A DNA stretch of 64,000 nucleotides, from contig NZ_JALPQG010000005.1 in the NCBI RefSeq assembly GCF_023195695.1, positions 186,001-250,000 on the forward strand. The letters are read 5' to 3'. The position numbers and the translations under genes were made by a program. Below, piece by piece: positions 42,719 to 52,011 of the stretch. The notes below the pieces were generated by a model that saw nothing but the letters and a program-made list of their open reading frames with translations, was not told where the DNA came from and searched no databases. How positions within the stretch are numbered: position 1 is the stretch's first letter; every line of letters starts with the position of its first letter. Source of the stretch: Aliiroseovarius sp. S1339. GTDB taxonomy: Bacteria > Pseudomonadota > Alphaproteobacteria > Rhodobacterales > Rhodobacteraceae.

Positions 42719-44038
42719 TTAACGCTTGATGTTGGTGGTTTCTTGCAACATTTCATCCACTGTCTGGATAACCTTGGCATTGGAGCTATAGGCGCGCTGC
42801 GTCTGTATCAGGCTGGTCAGTTCACCCGCCACATCGGTGGTCGACCCTTCCCGCGCAAAGCCAACCACTTCGCCAGTCGGGCCGTCGCCTGCATTCCACA
42901 TGAAGAACGAACCGCTATCAGGGGATACCTGATAGGCTTGGTTCGACATTGAGATCAGACCGTTCGGATTTGGTACATCGACCAGTGGCACCTGATAAAT
43001 TGTGCGCACGAAACCGGTGTCATAGGTGGCTTGAATATAGCCGTGTTCATCAATCTGAACGGCCGTCAGATTGCCGACTGGCGAGCCGTCTTTGGTGATC
43101 GCAACCGGGGCAAAGCTGTCGGACAGCTGGGTCAACCCGTTTGGGTCGCCAATCTTGCCGATCGTCAAATCAATCGGTCCGCCCGCAACGGTCAAACCAA
43201 GTGTCCCATTCGTTGCATTATATGCGCCGCCGGACACCACCGCGACCGACGCGAGCGATCCGCCATCCGCGCGCGAATCGTCGAAGGTCAGCGTGTATTC
43301 ACCGATGACACTGCCGCCCGGAAGGCCGGCTGAAGCACTGTCATTGATGACCATCGTCCATTGGTTGGACGACCCGGTGGCAGGTACAATTGGAGTGAAC
43401 GAGAAATCAAGTGTTTCAGAGGTGCCCAGATTGCCGAAATACTCAACCGACAGGGGGATTGCCGCCGCGGCCGAGCCGGCTTCGGTTTCAACGGCGGGCA
43501 GGTTCACACCCAGCTTCATCGCTGTGGTTGGATCGCCCGCCGTCTGGTTCGCGTTGATAACGATCGGCTCAAGCCCGACCCCGGTGTCCCGAGGAAAAGT
43601 GGCGACATTGCCGTTCGCATCTGCTGGCCAGCCAAGCAGGACCAGCCCGGTTTCAGTCTTCAAGACACCTTCCGAATCGGTGCGAAACGACCCGGTGGTG
43701 GTCATCATCATGGGACGTTCACCGGGATTGGAATCGGCGTAAACCTCTTGTGTCACAGGCAGCATACCGCGTCCACCAATGGCGATGTCCATCGGATTTG
43801 AGGTCGAGATCAACGGCCCGTGTTCATCAATGAGACGGTGGGTGGTCGCACGGACCCCGCCTGCAGAATAGGTGCCCGCACCGGCCAAGCCGCCAATCAC
43901 CAGATTCTGAAATTCGGCCGTCGCCCTTTTATACCCAAAGGTCGAAGAGTTCGCGATGTTGTCCGAAATCGTGGCCAGTTTGGTTGCATGCGCGTTCAAA
44001 CCGGCGACGCCGGCACTTAGTGAGGAGGAAATCGTCAT
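42719..44038 (-). CDS. flgE: Flagellar hook protein FlgE
   Basis: 439-aa hook subunit. It begins MTISSSLSAGVAGLNAHATKLATISDNIANSSTFGYKRA, the hook/rod motif, and ends LTSLIQTQRAYSSNAKVIQTVDEMLQETTNIKR. The central part is a large beta domain of the hook surface. The ATG at 44038 is chosen because it starts the family motif and has AAGG upstream; the frame reads on to 44080. Confidence 0.93.
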   Translation of the reverse strand: MTISSSLSAGVAGLNAHATKLATISDNIANSSTFGYKRATAEFQNLVIGGLAGAGTYSAGGVRATTHRLIDEHGPLISTSNPMDIAIGGRGMLPVTQEVYADSNPGERPMMMTTTGSFRTDSEGVLKTETGLVLLGWPADANGNVATFPRDTGVGLEPIVINANQTAGDPTTAMKLGVNLPAVETEAGSAAAAIPLSVEYFGNLGTSETLDFSFTPIVPATGSSNQWTMVINDSASAGLPGGSVIGEYTLTFDDSRADGGSLASVAVVSGGAYNATNGTLGLTVAGGPIDLTIGKIGDPNGLTQLSDSFAPVAITKDGSPVGNLTAVQIDEHGYIQATYDTGFVRTIYQVPLVDVPNPNGLISMSNQAYQVSPDSGSFFMWNAGDGPTGEVVGFAREGSTTDVAGELTSLIQTQRAYSSNAKVIQTVDEMLQETTNIKR

Positions 44039-44160
44039 GGTGCGCCTTTCTGCTGCATCTACCTCTATGTCGACGACCATCCTTAAAGACCTGACCTTAA
44101 CAGGCAGCTAACGGCTAAAATTGGCGGCAGTTCGCGCCGTACCCGGCCCGCGCGATCAGC

Positions 44161-44976
44161 CTAGCGCCCGTCGCGCAGCAGGATCAATTCCACGCGATTG
44201 TTACGCACAGCCATAACATTTTGCACCACAGGGTCGCGGTCTGCGTGACCCGTGACACGGTTGATGCGTGCAGGCGGAAAAGAGCTGCCCTCCAACATCT
44301 TGCGCACTTGGGTGGCGCGTTCCGCGGACAAGGACCAGGATGTATTTTCGACCACCACGACCGGTTGTGCGGCGACATGCCCTTCGATCGCGACTTTATT
44401 TTCGACCAGTGCGAAAACGCGGGCGACGATGGCTATCAGTTCTGTCAGCAACTCGGTCGGCGTGCTGGTGCCCGGCGTGAACAGCGGAGCATTTTCGATG
44501 TCGAACAGTTCGACAAGCAAGCCTTCATCTGTGACACGTGTCACAATATGGCGCGCGACGCCGTCGCTGGCCATACTTTCACCACTGCGGGCAAAGAGCA
44601 TTTCTTCCAACTCTTCCAGCGCTGCATTTTGCGCAGCGTCGTCGCCGGTGCCGCCGTCGACCATGGTGGGATCACGAGGCACGCCTCCGTTTCCGGTCTG
44701 CGACAAGGTTTCTTCGACGAAGACACTATCGCCGCCAAACGACCCGTCACCGCCGCCGGAAACGCGGGTGATCGGAATGGTCGGACTGAAATAATCCGCA
44801 ATCCCTTTGCGCTGCTTTTCAGTCGTTGCATTCAAAAGCCACATCAGAAGGAAGAACGCCATCATCGCGGTCACGAAATCGGCATAGGCCACTTTCCATG
44901 CGCCGCCGTGGTGTCCGCCACCACTGACTTTCTTCACCTTCTTGATGATAACTGGCGCATTCGTATTCGCGCGCAT
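44161..44976 (-). CDS. motB: Flagellar motor stator protein MotB
   Basis: 271-aa stator protein. The single membrane helix is WKVAYADFVTAMMAFFLLMWLLNATT (about 27-52) and includes the proton-binding Asp of YADFVTAMMAFF. The OmpA-like peptidoglycan-binding part is VAIEGHVAAQPVVVVENTSWSLSAERATQVRKML. It has the usual N-terminal Lys-rich start IIKKVKKVSGGGHHGG. MotA is not in the window. The gene leads the hook gene cluster and is divergent from hmgA. Confidence 0.94.
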   Translation of the reverse strand: MRANTNAPVIIKKVKKVSGGGHHGGAWKVAYADFVTAMMAFFLLMWLLNATTEKQRKGIADYFSPTIPITRVSGGGDGSFGGDSVFVEETLSQTGNGGVPRDPTMVDGGTGDDAAQNAALEELEEMLFARSGESMASDGVARHIVTRVTDEGLLVELFDIENAPLFTPGTSTPTELLTELIAIVARVFALVENKVAIEGHVAAQPVVVVENTSWSLSAERATQVRKMLEGSSFPPARINRVTGHADRDPVVQNVMAVRNNRVELILLRDGR

Positions 44977-45089
44977 CTCACCACCTCTTTTTTCACCCGG
45001 GACCAGTGATAGCGGCGCGAAGTTGATACGGGCTTAACCTTTCAAATTGTCAGCATTTCAATACTTCACCTGTGAAATGCCCCTTTCCC

Positions 45090-45124
45090 TTGACTTCATT
45101 TCGATCGCAACGATACGATTGCGA
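45090..45124 (+). promoter_or_regulatory. Candidate hmgA promoter and operator
   Basis: A TTGACT box (45090-45095) and a TACGAT box (45114-45119) are 18 bases apart, a good sigma-70-like pair, 50 bases before the hmgA ATG. The 20-bp inverted repeat TCGCAA-N8-TTGCGA (45105-45124) covers the -10 box, a place where a repressor would block transcription. HmgR-type repressors are known for this pathway; no such gene is in the window. Confidence 0.5.
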
Positions 45125-45168
45125 CGCAAACAGGATCGCCCTTCGCGGGCATTGAAACGAGGCTTCAG

Positions 45169-46521
45169 ATGAACCAGGAAAGCTCTGGGCGCGACATGAC
45201 GCGCGCGGTGTCGTCGGTCGGCACCGAAACCCATTACATGCCCGGTTGGGCAAATGATTTCGAAACCGAGGCGCTGCCCGGTGCTCTGCCGCAAGGGATG
45301 AACAGCCCGCAGAAATGCGAATACGGCTTGTATGGCGAGCAATTGTCGGGCACCGCTTTCACGGCCAACCCGCCTGAACGGACGTGGTGTTACCGCATTC
45401 GCCCATCGGTGAAACATTCCGCACGCTACACGAAGATCGACGTGCCTTATTGGAAATCCGCGCCGCATGTGGACCCGGACGTGATTTCGCTGGGTCAATA
45501 TCGCTGGGACCCCGTGCCCACCACCGAGGGTCTGAACTGGATCACCGGTATGCGCACGATGACCACGGCGGGTGATGTGAACACGCAAGTAGGTATGGCG
45601 AGCCACGTCTATCTGGTGACGGAATCCATGGTGGACGACTATTTCTTCTCGGCAGACAGCGAGCTTCTGGTTGTGCCGCAGGAAGGCAAGCTGCGCTTCT
45701 ATACCGAGCTTGGGATCATCGACCTTGCCCCGCAGGAAATCGGCATCATCCCGCGTGGCCTTGTTTACCGCGTCGAACTGCTGGAAGGCCCCGCGCGCGG
45801 CTTCGTTTGCGAAAACTACGGCCAGAAGTTCGAGATGCCGGGGCGTGGCCCCATCGGCGCGAACTGCATGGCCAATCCGCGTGACTTCAAAGCTCCCGTC
45901 GCAGCATTTGAAGACCGCGAAGTGCCCTCTACCATCACCATCAAATGGTGCGGCCAGTTCCATAAGACCGAGATCGGCCAGTCGCCCTTGGATGTGGTCG
46001 CATGGCACGGCAACTATGCGCCTTACAAATATGACCTGACCACCTATTGCCCGGTCGGCGCGATCTTGTTCGATCACCCGGACCCCTCGATCTTCACCGT
46101 CCTCACCGCGCCTTCGGGTCAACCCGGCACGGCGAATATCGACTTCGTTCTGTTCCGCGACCGCTGGATGGTGGCGGAAAACACCTTCCGCCCCCCATGG
46201 TATCACAAGAACATCATGTCCGAGCTGATGGGCAACATCTATGGTCAGTATGACGCAAAGCCGCAGGGCTTTGTCCCCGGCGGCGTGAGCTTGCACAACA
46301 TGATGCTTCCGCACGGGCCAGACCGTGATGCGTTCGAGGGTGCCTCGAATTCGAACCTTGGACCTGATAAGTTGGAAAACACCATGTCCTTCATGTTCGA
46401 AACCCGCTTCCCCCAACACCTGACTGCCTTCGCCGCGAACGAGGCACCTTTGCAGGACGACTACATCGACTGCTGGGAGAGCCTTGAGAAGAAGTTCGAC
46501 GGCACGCCCGGTAAGAAATAA
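45169..46521 (+). CDS. hmgA: Homogentisate 1,2-dioxygenase
   Basis: 450-aa ring-cleaving iron(II) dioxygenase that turns homogentisate into maleylacetoacetate. The central cupin carries the metal site: the His residues of [19 protein letters not shown] and [15 protein letters not shown] near residues 340-390. The N-terminal [42 protein letters not shown] is the family signature. A GAGG site precedes the ATG. Its stop overlaps the start of maiA by one base, so the pathway genes form one operon. Confidence 0.97.
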   Translation: MNQESSGRDMTRAVSSVGTETHYMPGWANDFETEALPGALPQGMNSPQKCEYGLYGEQLSGTAFTANPPERTWCYRIRPSVKHSARYTKIDVPYWKSAPHVDPDVISLGQYRWDPVPTTEGLNWITGMRTMTTAGDVNTQVGMASHVYLVTESMVDDYFFSADSELLVVPQEGKLRFYTELGIIDLAPQEIGIIPRGLVYRVELLEGPARGFVCENYGQKFEMPGRGPIGANCMANPRDFKAPVAAFEDREVPSTITIKWCGQFHKTEIGQSPLDVVAWHGNYAPYKYDLTTYCPVGAILFDHPDPSIFTVLTAPSGQPGTANIDFVLFRDRWMVAENTFRPPWYHKNIMSELMGNIYGQYDAKPQGFVPGGVSLHNMMLPHGPDRDAFEGASNSNLGPDKLENTMSFMFETRFPQHLTAFAANEAPLQDDYIDCWESLEKKFDGTPGKK

Positions 46522-47159
46522 TGAAGCTTTATACCTATTGGCGGTCCACCGCGGCTTACCGCGTGCGCATTGCGTTGAACCTGAAAGGGATCAACGCGGA
46601 TCTTGAGTCCGTTCATCTGGTGAAGGATGGCGGGCAGCAACATTCGCCAGCGTATGTTGAAATGAACCCCGCCCATCTGGTGCCGACACTGGTGCTGTAT
46701 GACGGAACGGTTCTAACGCAGTCCTTGGCGATCATCGATTATCTGGAGGCACTACAGCCCGACCCCGCATTGCTTCCGCCTGACCCGGTTGAGCGCGCGC
46801 ATGTGCTTGCTGCCGCTCATGTTGTCGCGATGGATATTCACCCGGTGAACAACTTGCGTGTCGTGGCCCATCTGGGCGACACTTTCGGCGCTGGACCTAA
46901 AGACAAGAAAGCGTGGATGTGCCATTGGATGGACAGGGGCTTTGCGGCGCTGGAACAGATGGTGCGCAAAGATACGCGCTTTTCCTTTGGCGACAAGCCG
47001 ACACTGGCGGACATCTGCCTTGTCGCGCAATACTACAATGCGCGGCGCTGGGGGGTGGACCTGACCCCCTATCCGCGTCTGACCGAGATTGAAGAAACCT
47101 GTCTGGCCCTACCCGCCTTCGCCGATGCACGACCCGAGGCACAGCCGGACGCCGAGTGA
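46521..47159 (+). CDS. maiA: Maleylacetoacetate isomerase
   Basis: 212-aa zeta-class glutathione transferase that isomerises maleylacetoacetate to fumarylacetoacetate. The N-terminal active-site motif is YWRSTAAYRVRIALNLKGI, with the catalytic Ser, and the VKDGGQQHSPAYVEMNPAHLVPTLV segment is typical of the zeta class. It overlaps hmgA by one base and is followed by fahA after seven bases. Confidence 0.94.
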   Translation: MKLYTYWRSTAAYRVRIALNLKGINADLESVHLVKDGGQQHSPAYVEMNPAHLVPTLVLYDGTVLTQSLAIIDYLEALQPDPALLPPDPVERAHVLAAAHVVAMDIHPVNNLRVVAHLGDTFGAGPKDKKAWMCHWMDRGFAALEQMVRKDTRFSFGDKPTLADICLVAQYYNARRWGVDLTPYPRLTEIEETCLALPAFADARPEAQPDAE

Positions 47160-47166
47160 GGATCAC

Positions 47167-48426
47167 ATGAGCAAACTGAAAAAATCCTGGGTGGAAAGCG
47201 CGAACTCCGCCGACACACCCTTTCCGCTGAACAACCTGCCCTATGGTGTCTTCTCGGTCGGGGATGATGAGCCGCGCTGTGGCGTCGCTATCGGGGATAT
47301 GATCTTTGATGTGGCCGCAGCAGAAGAGGCTGGCCTGATCGAAATTAGCGACAACCCCGTCTTCGACGTCCCGTTCTGGAACGAGTTGATGGAGCAGGGA
47401 TCGGATGCATGGGCTGCCCTACGCACCCGTATGGGACAACTGCTGCGCGAAGGCTCGACCGAGCGCGCGGCGGTCGAACCGCTGTTGGTCAAGCAGGCCG
47501 ACGTGGACCTGCATATGCCGTTCCTCGTCTCTGAATACACCGACTTCTATGCCGGTCGTCAGCACGCGGCCAATATGGGCGCGATCCTGCGCGGGTCACC
47601 CGATCTGCCCGCCAACTGGCTGCACATCCCGATTGGGTATAATGGGCGCGCATCTTCGGTTGTGATCTCCGGCACGCCGATCAACCGCCCGAACGGCCAA
47701 CGCAAAGCGCCAGATGCCGAGATGCCGAGCTTCGGCCCCTCGATGCGTCTGGACATTGAACTTGAGATGGGGGCCATTGTCGGCAAGCCGTCTGCGTTCG
47801 GCCAGCCGATCACAGTGGACGAGGCTGACGATATGATCTTCGGCTACGTGCTTCTGAACGACTGGTCGGCCCGCGACATTCAGGGTTGGGAATACCAGCC
47901 GCTTGGTCCGTTCCAGGGCAAGGCGTTCGGCACCTCGATCAGCCCGTGGATTGTGACCGCAGCCGCGCTGGAAGAGTTCCGCGCGCCAACACCCAAGCGG
48001 GAGAAGGAGTTGCTGCCATACCTCGATGGTTCCAAAGACGGGCTCTATGACATCTCGCTGCAAGTGCTGATGCAGCCCGACGGCGCGAACAAAGCCAGCG
48101 TTGTGGGAGAAACCAACTACACCCGCATGTATTATTCGGCCGCCGAGCAACTGTGTCACCACGCCATCGGGGGTTGCGGCATGAATGTGGGTGACCTTTT
48201 GGGGTCTGGCACGATCTCTGGCCCGACCAAGACGGAATATGGTTCACTGATGGAGATGAGCTGGGCAGGTCGCGAGCCCTTCACGCTGGACACCGGCGAG
48301 ACGCGCACCTTCATCGAAGATGGCGACACGCTGACCCTGCGCGGGGCTGCCAAGGGTGACGGGTTTCAGATCGGGTTCGGCGATTGTGTTGGGAAAATCC
48401 TGCCCGCCGTGAAGTGGCCCAAGTAA
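47167..48426 (+). CDS. fahA: Fumarylacetoacetase
   Basis: 419-aa metal-dependent carbon-carbon hydrolase that splits fumarylacetoacetate into fumarate and acetoacetate, the last step of the tyrosine/homogentisate route. The metal and substrate motifs are visible: YTDFYAGRQHAANMGA, PIGYNGRASSVVISG, RLDIELEMGAIVGKP and LLNDWSARDIQGWEYQPLGPFQGKAFGTSISPWIV. The ATG at 47167 starts MSKLKKSWVESAN; the frame is open to 47089 inside maiA but that start is not plausible. Confidence 0.96.
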   Translation: MSKLKKSWVESANSADTPFPLNNLPYGVFSVGDDEPRCGVAIGDMIFDVAAAEEAGLIEISDNPVFDVPFWNELMEQGSDAWAALRTRMGQLLREGSTERAAVEPLLVKQADVDLHMPFLVSEYTDFYAGRQHAANMGAILRGSPDLPANWLHIPIGYNGRASSVVISGTPINRPNGQRKAPDAEMPSFGPSMRLDIELEMGAIVGKPSAFGQPITVDEADDMIFGYVLLNDWSARDIQGWEYQPLGPFQGKAFGTSISPWIVTAAALEEFRAPTPKREKELLPYLDGSKDGLYDISLQVLMQPDGANKASVVGETNYTRMYYSAAEQLCHHAIGGCGMNVGDLLGSGTISGPTKTEYGSLMEMSWAGREPFTLDTGETRTFIEDGDTLTLRGAAKGDGFQIGFGDCVGKILPAVKWPK

Positions 48427-48441
48427 ATGCGTGTTTGGGCA

Positions 48442-49008
48442 TCATCCCCCTGCAGACTGCCATTCGAGGATCGCCTCGGATGGCACCAGCAGCATGATGA
48501 TGTTCAACGCCAACCCGTCGCGGATCAGAAAGGTTGTCAGCACCTCGAAGCCCACGACGATCAAGATGCTCGCCCAGATTGGCAGGCGCAACGCCAGCCA
48601 GAAGCCCAAGAACATGGCACCAAGATCGACGGCGGAATTTACCACGCTATCGCCCCAGTATTCACCGGATACGGTAAATTCGCGGTAGCGATTGATGACG
48701 GCCTCGGTGTTCTCGGCCACCTCCCACGCGCCTTCAACGATGGTGGCGACCAGAAGCCGCCAACCAAGGGCAAAACGGCGCATCAGCAGGAAGGTTGCGC
48801 CGTAGAACAGGAAACCGTGGATCAGATGGCTTGGTGTATACCAGTCCATCAAATGCTGCGACCCTTGCCCGCTATCATCACCTGCATACCAAAGCAATGT
48901 GTAACCGCAGGGGCATGAGATATTCCGACCCATCGCCAGCAGCGTAACAAGCGTAGCGATGGTGACAAAAGCAACGGCCCAATAGGGCAGATATCGACGA
49001 TCAAACAT
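48442..49008 (-). CDS. DUF2585 (UPF0314) membrane protein
   Basis: 188-aa membrane protein with about five hydrophobic helices (first YLPYWAVAFVTIATLVTLLAMG) and the family signature GRNISCPCGYTLLWYAGDDSGQGSQHLMDWYTPSHLIHG. DUF2585/UPF0314 is typical of alphaproteobacteria; the role is unknown. The gene lies on the opposite strand inside the homogentisate region, convergent with fahA and divergent from the metallo-beta-lactamase gene. Confidence 0.85.
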   Translation of the reverse strand: MFDRRYLPYWAVAFVTIATLVTLLAMGRNISCPCGYTLLWYAGDDSGQGSQHLMDWYTPSHLIHGFLFYGATFLLMRRFALGWRLLVATIVEGAWEVAENTEAVINRYREFTVSGEYWGDSVVNSAVDLGAMFLGFWLALRLPIWASILIVVGFEVLTTFLIRDGLALNIIMLLVPSEAILEWQSAGG

Positions 49009-49060
49009 GAGGTGAGGGAATCACGATCCCCCACCCCTGTCCAGAAAGGAAAACCGGACC

Positions 49061-50011
49061 ATGGCAAAGGCATTCGCGTCGCAAGGCGACATGACGGAAA
49101 AGAAAATCACCTTTGATGAGATCGGCGAAGGGCTTTACGCTTTCACCGCCGAGGGTGACCCGAATTCCGGCGTCATCATTGGCGATGAAAGCGTGATGAT
49201 TGTGGAAGCTCAGGCGACGCCCCGGCTGGCCAACAAGGTCATCGAATGCGTGCGCACGGTCACCGACAAACCAATCAGCCATGTTGTCCTGACCCATTAT
49301 CACGCGGTGCGCGTGTTGGGCGCGTCCGCTTATGGCGCGGATCAGATCATTATGGGCGACGCCGCCCGCGCGATGGTCGTTGAGCGCGGGCAGGAAGACT
49401 GGGACAGCGAATTCCAACGCTTCCCGCGCTTGTTTGAGGGGCACGAAAGCATCCCCGGCCTGACCTATCCAACCACCACCTTTTCCGATGACATGACCGT
49501 CTATCTTGGAAATCGCCGCGTTGATCTGATGCATCTGGGGCGTGCGCACACGGCGGGTGATATCGTGATCCATGTGCCGGACCAGAACGTGATGTTCACA
49601 GGGGACATCGTCGAATACCACTCGGCCTGTTATTGCGGTGACGGGCATTTCAGCGACTGGGGCGATACACTGGACAGTATCGCTGCTTTCGACGTGGACG
49701 CGATTGCGCCGGGACGTGGCGACGCGTTGGTCGGCAAAGAGATGGTAAATGCCGCCATCGAGAACACCCGCGATTTCGTGGAGAGCACCTATCGCCCGGT
49801 GGCCAAGGTCGCGGCACGCGGAGGCTCGCTCAAGGAAGCATGGGATGCCTGCCGCGCCGAATGTGACCCCAAGTTCGCCGATTATGCGATCTATGAACAT
49901 TGCCTGCCATTCAACGTGGCCCGTGCCTATGACGAAGCGCGCGGCGTTGACACCCCCCGCATCTGGACCGCCCAGCGCGATCTGGAAATGTGGGACGCGC
50001 TGCAGGGCTAA
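49061..50011 (+). CDS. Metallo-beta-lactamase-fold protein with altered metal motifs
   Basis: 316-aa protein of the MBL fold. The second-strand His motif reads THYHAVR (His79, His81), so the usual HxHxDH lacks its Asp and second His. The third motif HTAGD (His163, Asp167) and the Asp182 in FTGD are present, while the last motif is PGRGD (217-221) in place of PGHG. It may hold one metal or none, or use another ligand set. The C-terminal 90 residues (ENTRDFVESTYRPVAKVAARGG onward) are a helical extension. It leads an apparent unit with a flavin monooxygenase and DUF2783 just after the homogentisate genes. Confidence 0.8.
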   Translation: MAKAFASQGDMTEKKITFDEIGEGLYAFTAEGDPNSGVIIGDESVMIVEAQATPRLANKVIECVRTVTDKPISHVVLTHYHAVRVLGASAYGADQIIMGDAARAMVVERGQEDWDSEFQRFPRLFEGHESIPGLTYPTTTFSDDMTVYLGNRRVDLMHLGRAHTAGDIVIHVPDQNVMFTGDIVEYHSACYCGDGHFSDWGDTLDSIAAFDVDAIAPGRGDALVGKEMVNAAIENTRDFVESTYRPVAKVAARGGSLKEAWDACRAECDPKFADYAIYEHCLPFNVARAYDEARGVDTPRIWTAQRDLEMWDALQG

Positions 50012-50122
50012 GCGCAAGGGGTGCGTTGACGCGCATATCAGCGCATCCCGTCCAGCTTCGTTGTTTTGGCAACGAAATGCGCTACAATTGGCACAAGCAC
50101 GCCGCCCGCCGGAGGAAAACCT

Positions 50123-51733
50123 ATGAACAAGATTTTTGAAGTCCCGCTGTATCCCTATCAACACAGCTCCGATCAGGATGCATCGGTGCCCGTGCGCCAC
50201 CCGGTCGTGATCATCGGGGCCGGTCCTATCGGGCTGGCCATGGGGATTGATCTGGCGCAGCAGGGGGTCAAGGTCGTCATCGTTGACGACAACGACAAGG
50301 TCAGCAGCGGATCTCGGGCGATCTGCTTTGCCAAACGGCCGCTTGAGATTCTTGATCGTCTGGGGTGCGGTCAACCGATGGTCGACAAAGGCGTCAAATG
50401 GGACGTTGGTAAAGTCTTCTTTGATGAACGCGAGGTCTATACTTTCAACCTGCTGCCCGAAGAAGGCCACCAGCGCCCGGCCTTCATCAATCTTCAGCAA
50501 TATTACTTCGAAGAATATCTGGTGAACCGCGTGCGCGAGTTGGAAGCCGAAGGCGCGCCGATCGAAATCCGCGGCGGCAACAAAGTGACAGCCATTGGCA
50601 CGCATCCAGATCACGCGACGCTGGAAATCGACACCCCTGACGGCCCCTATAACATCGAGGCCGATTGGCTGATCGCTTGTGACGGCGCTGGATCACCGAC
50701 GCGTCAAATGCTGGGGCTGGATTTCGTGGGGCGTGTGTTCGAAGACAACTTCCTGATTGCCGACGTGATCATGGACGCTGATTTCCCGACCGAACGCTGG
50801 TTCTGGTTCGATCCGCCCTTCAACCGCGGCCAATCTGCCCTGTTGCACAAGCAACCCGATGGCGTGTGGCGCATTGACCTGCAACTTGGCTGGGACATCG
50901 ACAAGGAAGAAGAGAAGAAGCCCGAGAATGTGATCCCGCGCCTTAAGGCGATGCTTGGCGACGATGTGGAGTTTGAGCTTGAATGGGTCTCAATCTACAC
51001 GTTCCAGTGTCGCCGGATGGAGAAATTCCGCCACGGTCGCGTTTTGTTTGCGGGCGACGCAGCCCACCAAGTGTCACCTTTTGGCGCACGCGGTGCGAAC
51101 TCGGGCCTGCAAGACACTGACAACTTGGGCTGGAAGCTGAAGTTGGTCATTGATGGCACGGCCGATGAAGCGCTGCTTGACAGCTATGACGTGGAACGTA
51201 TTCACGGCGCCGATGAAAACATCCTGAATTCGACGCGCTCGACTGATTTCATCACACCCAAATCCACGACCAGCCGCCTTTTGCGCGATGCGGTTCTGGA
51301 CCTATCCGAAAAGTATGAATTTGCCCGGCCGCTTGTGAATTCGGGCCGCTTGTCCGTGCCCTGCACCTACGACGGATCGCCGCTGAACTCAGCCGACGCT
51401 CTGGATGGGCCGATAAAGACCCGCCCAGGATCGTCTTGCCCTGATGCGCCGTTAGGCGACGAATTCCTGCTGCCCAAGCTGGGCAACAAGTTCACTCTTC
51501 TGACCATTGACGCAGAGGCGCCAGACGTGATCGAAGAAGCAGGGGTCGAGGTCACGCGGTTGGCGTTGTCCGTAAAAGATGACAAGACGGGAGCGCTGCA
51601 AGAGCGGTATCTGGGCGATGCGCCAAGTGCCGTCTATCTGATCAGGCCAGATCAGCATGTGGCCGCACGCCGCCCCAGCTTTGACGAAAACTTGTTCCGC
51701 GCGGCCATCCGCCGTGCAACTGGCAAGGAGTAA
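50123..51733 (+). CDS. FAD-dependent class A aromatic monooxygenase
   Basis: 536-aa flavoprotein of the PheA/TfdB/MhpA group. The FAD motif is VVIIGAGPIGLAMGIDLAQQGVKVVIVDD (about 28-56) and the second is VLFAGDAAHQVSPFGARGANSGLQDTDNLGWKLKL. The C-terminal thioredoxin-like domain of the class is present in weak form. A GGAGG site lies 6 bases before the ATG at 50123. Such enzymes hydroxylate phenols with NAD(P)H; next to the homogentisate genes it may supply homogentisate from a hydroxyphenylacetate-type compound, by inference only. Confidence 0.85.
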   Translation: MNKIFEVPLYPYQHSSDQDASVPVRHPVVIIGAGPIGLAMGIDLAQQGVKVVIVDDNDKVSSGSRAICFAKRPLEILDRLGCGQPMVDKGVKWDVGKVFFDEREVYTFNLLPEEGHQRPAFINLQQYYFEEYLVNRVRELEAEGAPIEIRGGNKVTAIGTHPDHATLEIDTPDGPYNIEADWLIACDGAGSPTRQMLGLDFVGRVFEDNFLIADVIMDADFPTERWFWFDPPFNRGQSALLHKQPDGVWRIDLQLGWDIDKEEEKKPENVIPRLKAMLGDDVEFELEWVSIYTFQCRRMEKFRHGRVLFAGDAAHQVSPFGARGANSGLQDTDNLGWKLKLVIDGTADEALLDSYDVERIHGADENILNSTRSTDFITPKSTTSRLLRDAVLDLSEKYEFARPLVNSGRLSVPCTYDGSPLNSADALDGPIKTRPGSSCPDAPLGDEFLLPKLGNKFTLLTIDAEAPDVIEEAGVEVTRLALSVKDDKTGALQERYLGDAPSAVYLIRPDQHVAARRPSFDENLFRAAIRRATGKE

Positions 51734-51738
51734 CGCCG

Positions 51739-51933
51739 ATGACCGACCTTATCCTGACGCCGAACATCAATCGTGCCGACGATTTCTATGCCGAGCTTCT
51801 GGCGGCGCATGAAAACTTGTCGAAAGAAGAAAGCGATGCTCTGAATGCGCGCCTAGTCTTGATTCTGGCCAACCATATCGGTGATCGAGCCGTGTTGTCT
51901 CAGGCGATAAAGGCTGCGCAAGACGCCGGATAG
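51739..51933 (+). CDS. DUF2783 small protein
   Basis: 64-aa helical protein, complete, with the DUF2783 pattern NRADDFYAELLAAHENLSKEESDALNARLVLILANHIGD. A GGAG site and a gap of five bases couple it to the flavin monooxygenase gene. DUF2783 genes are often found beside such monooxygenases, so it may be an accessory protein. Role unknown. Confidence 0.8.
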   Translation: MTDLILTPNINRADDFYAELLAAHENLSKEESDALNARLVLILANHIGDRAVLSQAIKAAQDAG

Positions 51934-51961
51934 CCGTGGTGGACAGTTCGCAGAAAAGACA

Positions 51962-51989
51962 AAGCCCGCAACCGAAGTTGCGGGCTTTT
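51962..51989 (+). terminator. Intrinsic terminator after the DUF2783 gene
   Basis: AAGCCCGCAAC (51962-51972), a CGAA loop and GTTGCGGGCTT followed by a short T-run (to 51989). It lies 28 bases after the DUF2783 stop and 22 bases before the end of the convergent peroxiredoxin gene, so it probably works in both directions. Confidence 0.9.
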
Positions 51990-52011
51990 CCATTGGTAAA
52001 CCAGCTTGGAT

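Noticed and set aside
49001-50614. A 537-codon minus-strand frame opposite the MBL and monooxygenase genes
   Set aside because: The plus-strand genes have motifs and ribosome sites; the minus-strand translation is His- and Arg-rich and has no domain. The same holds for similar long frames at 26377-27417 and 45058-46419.
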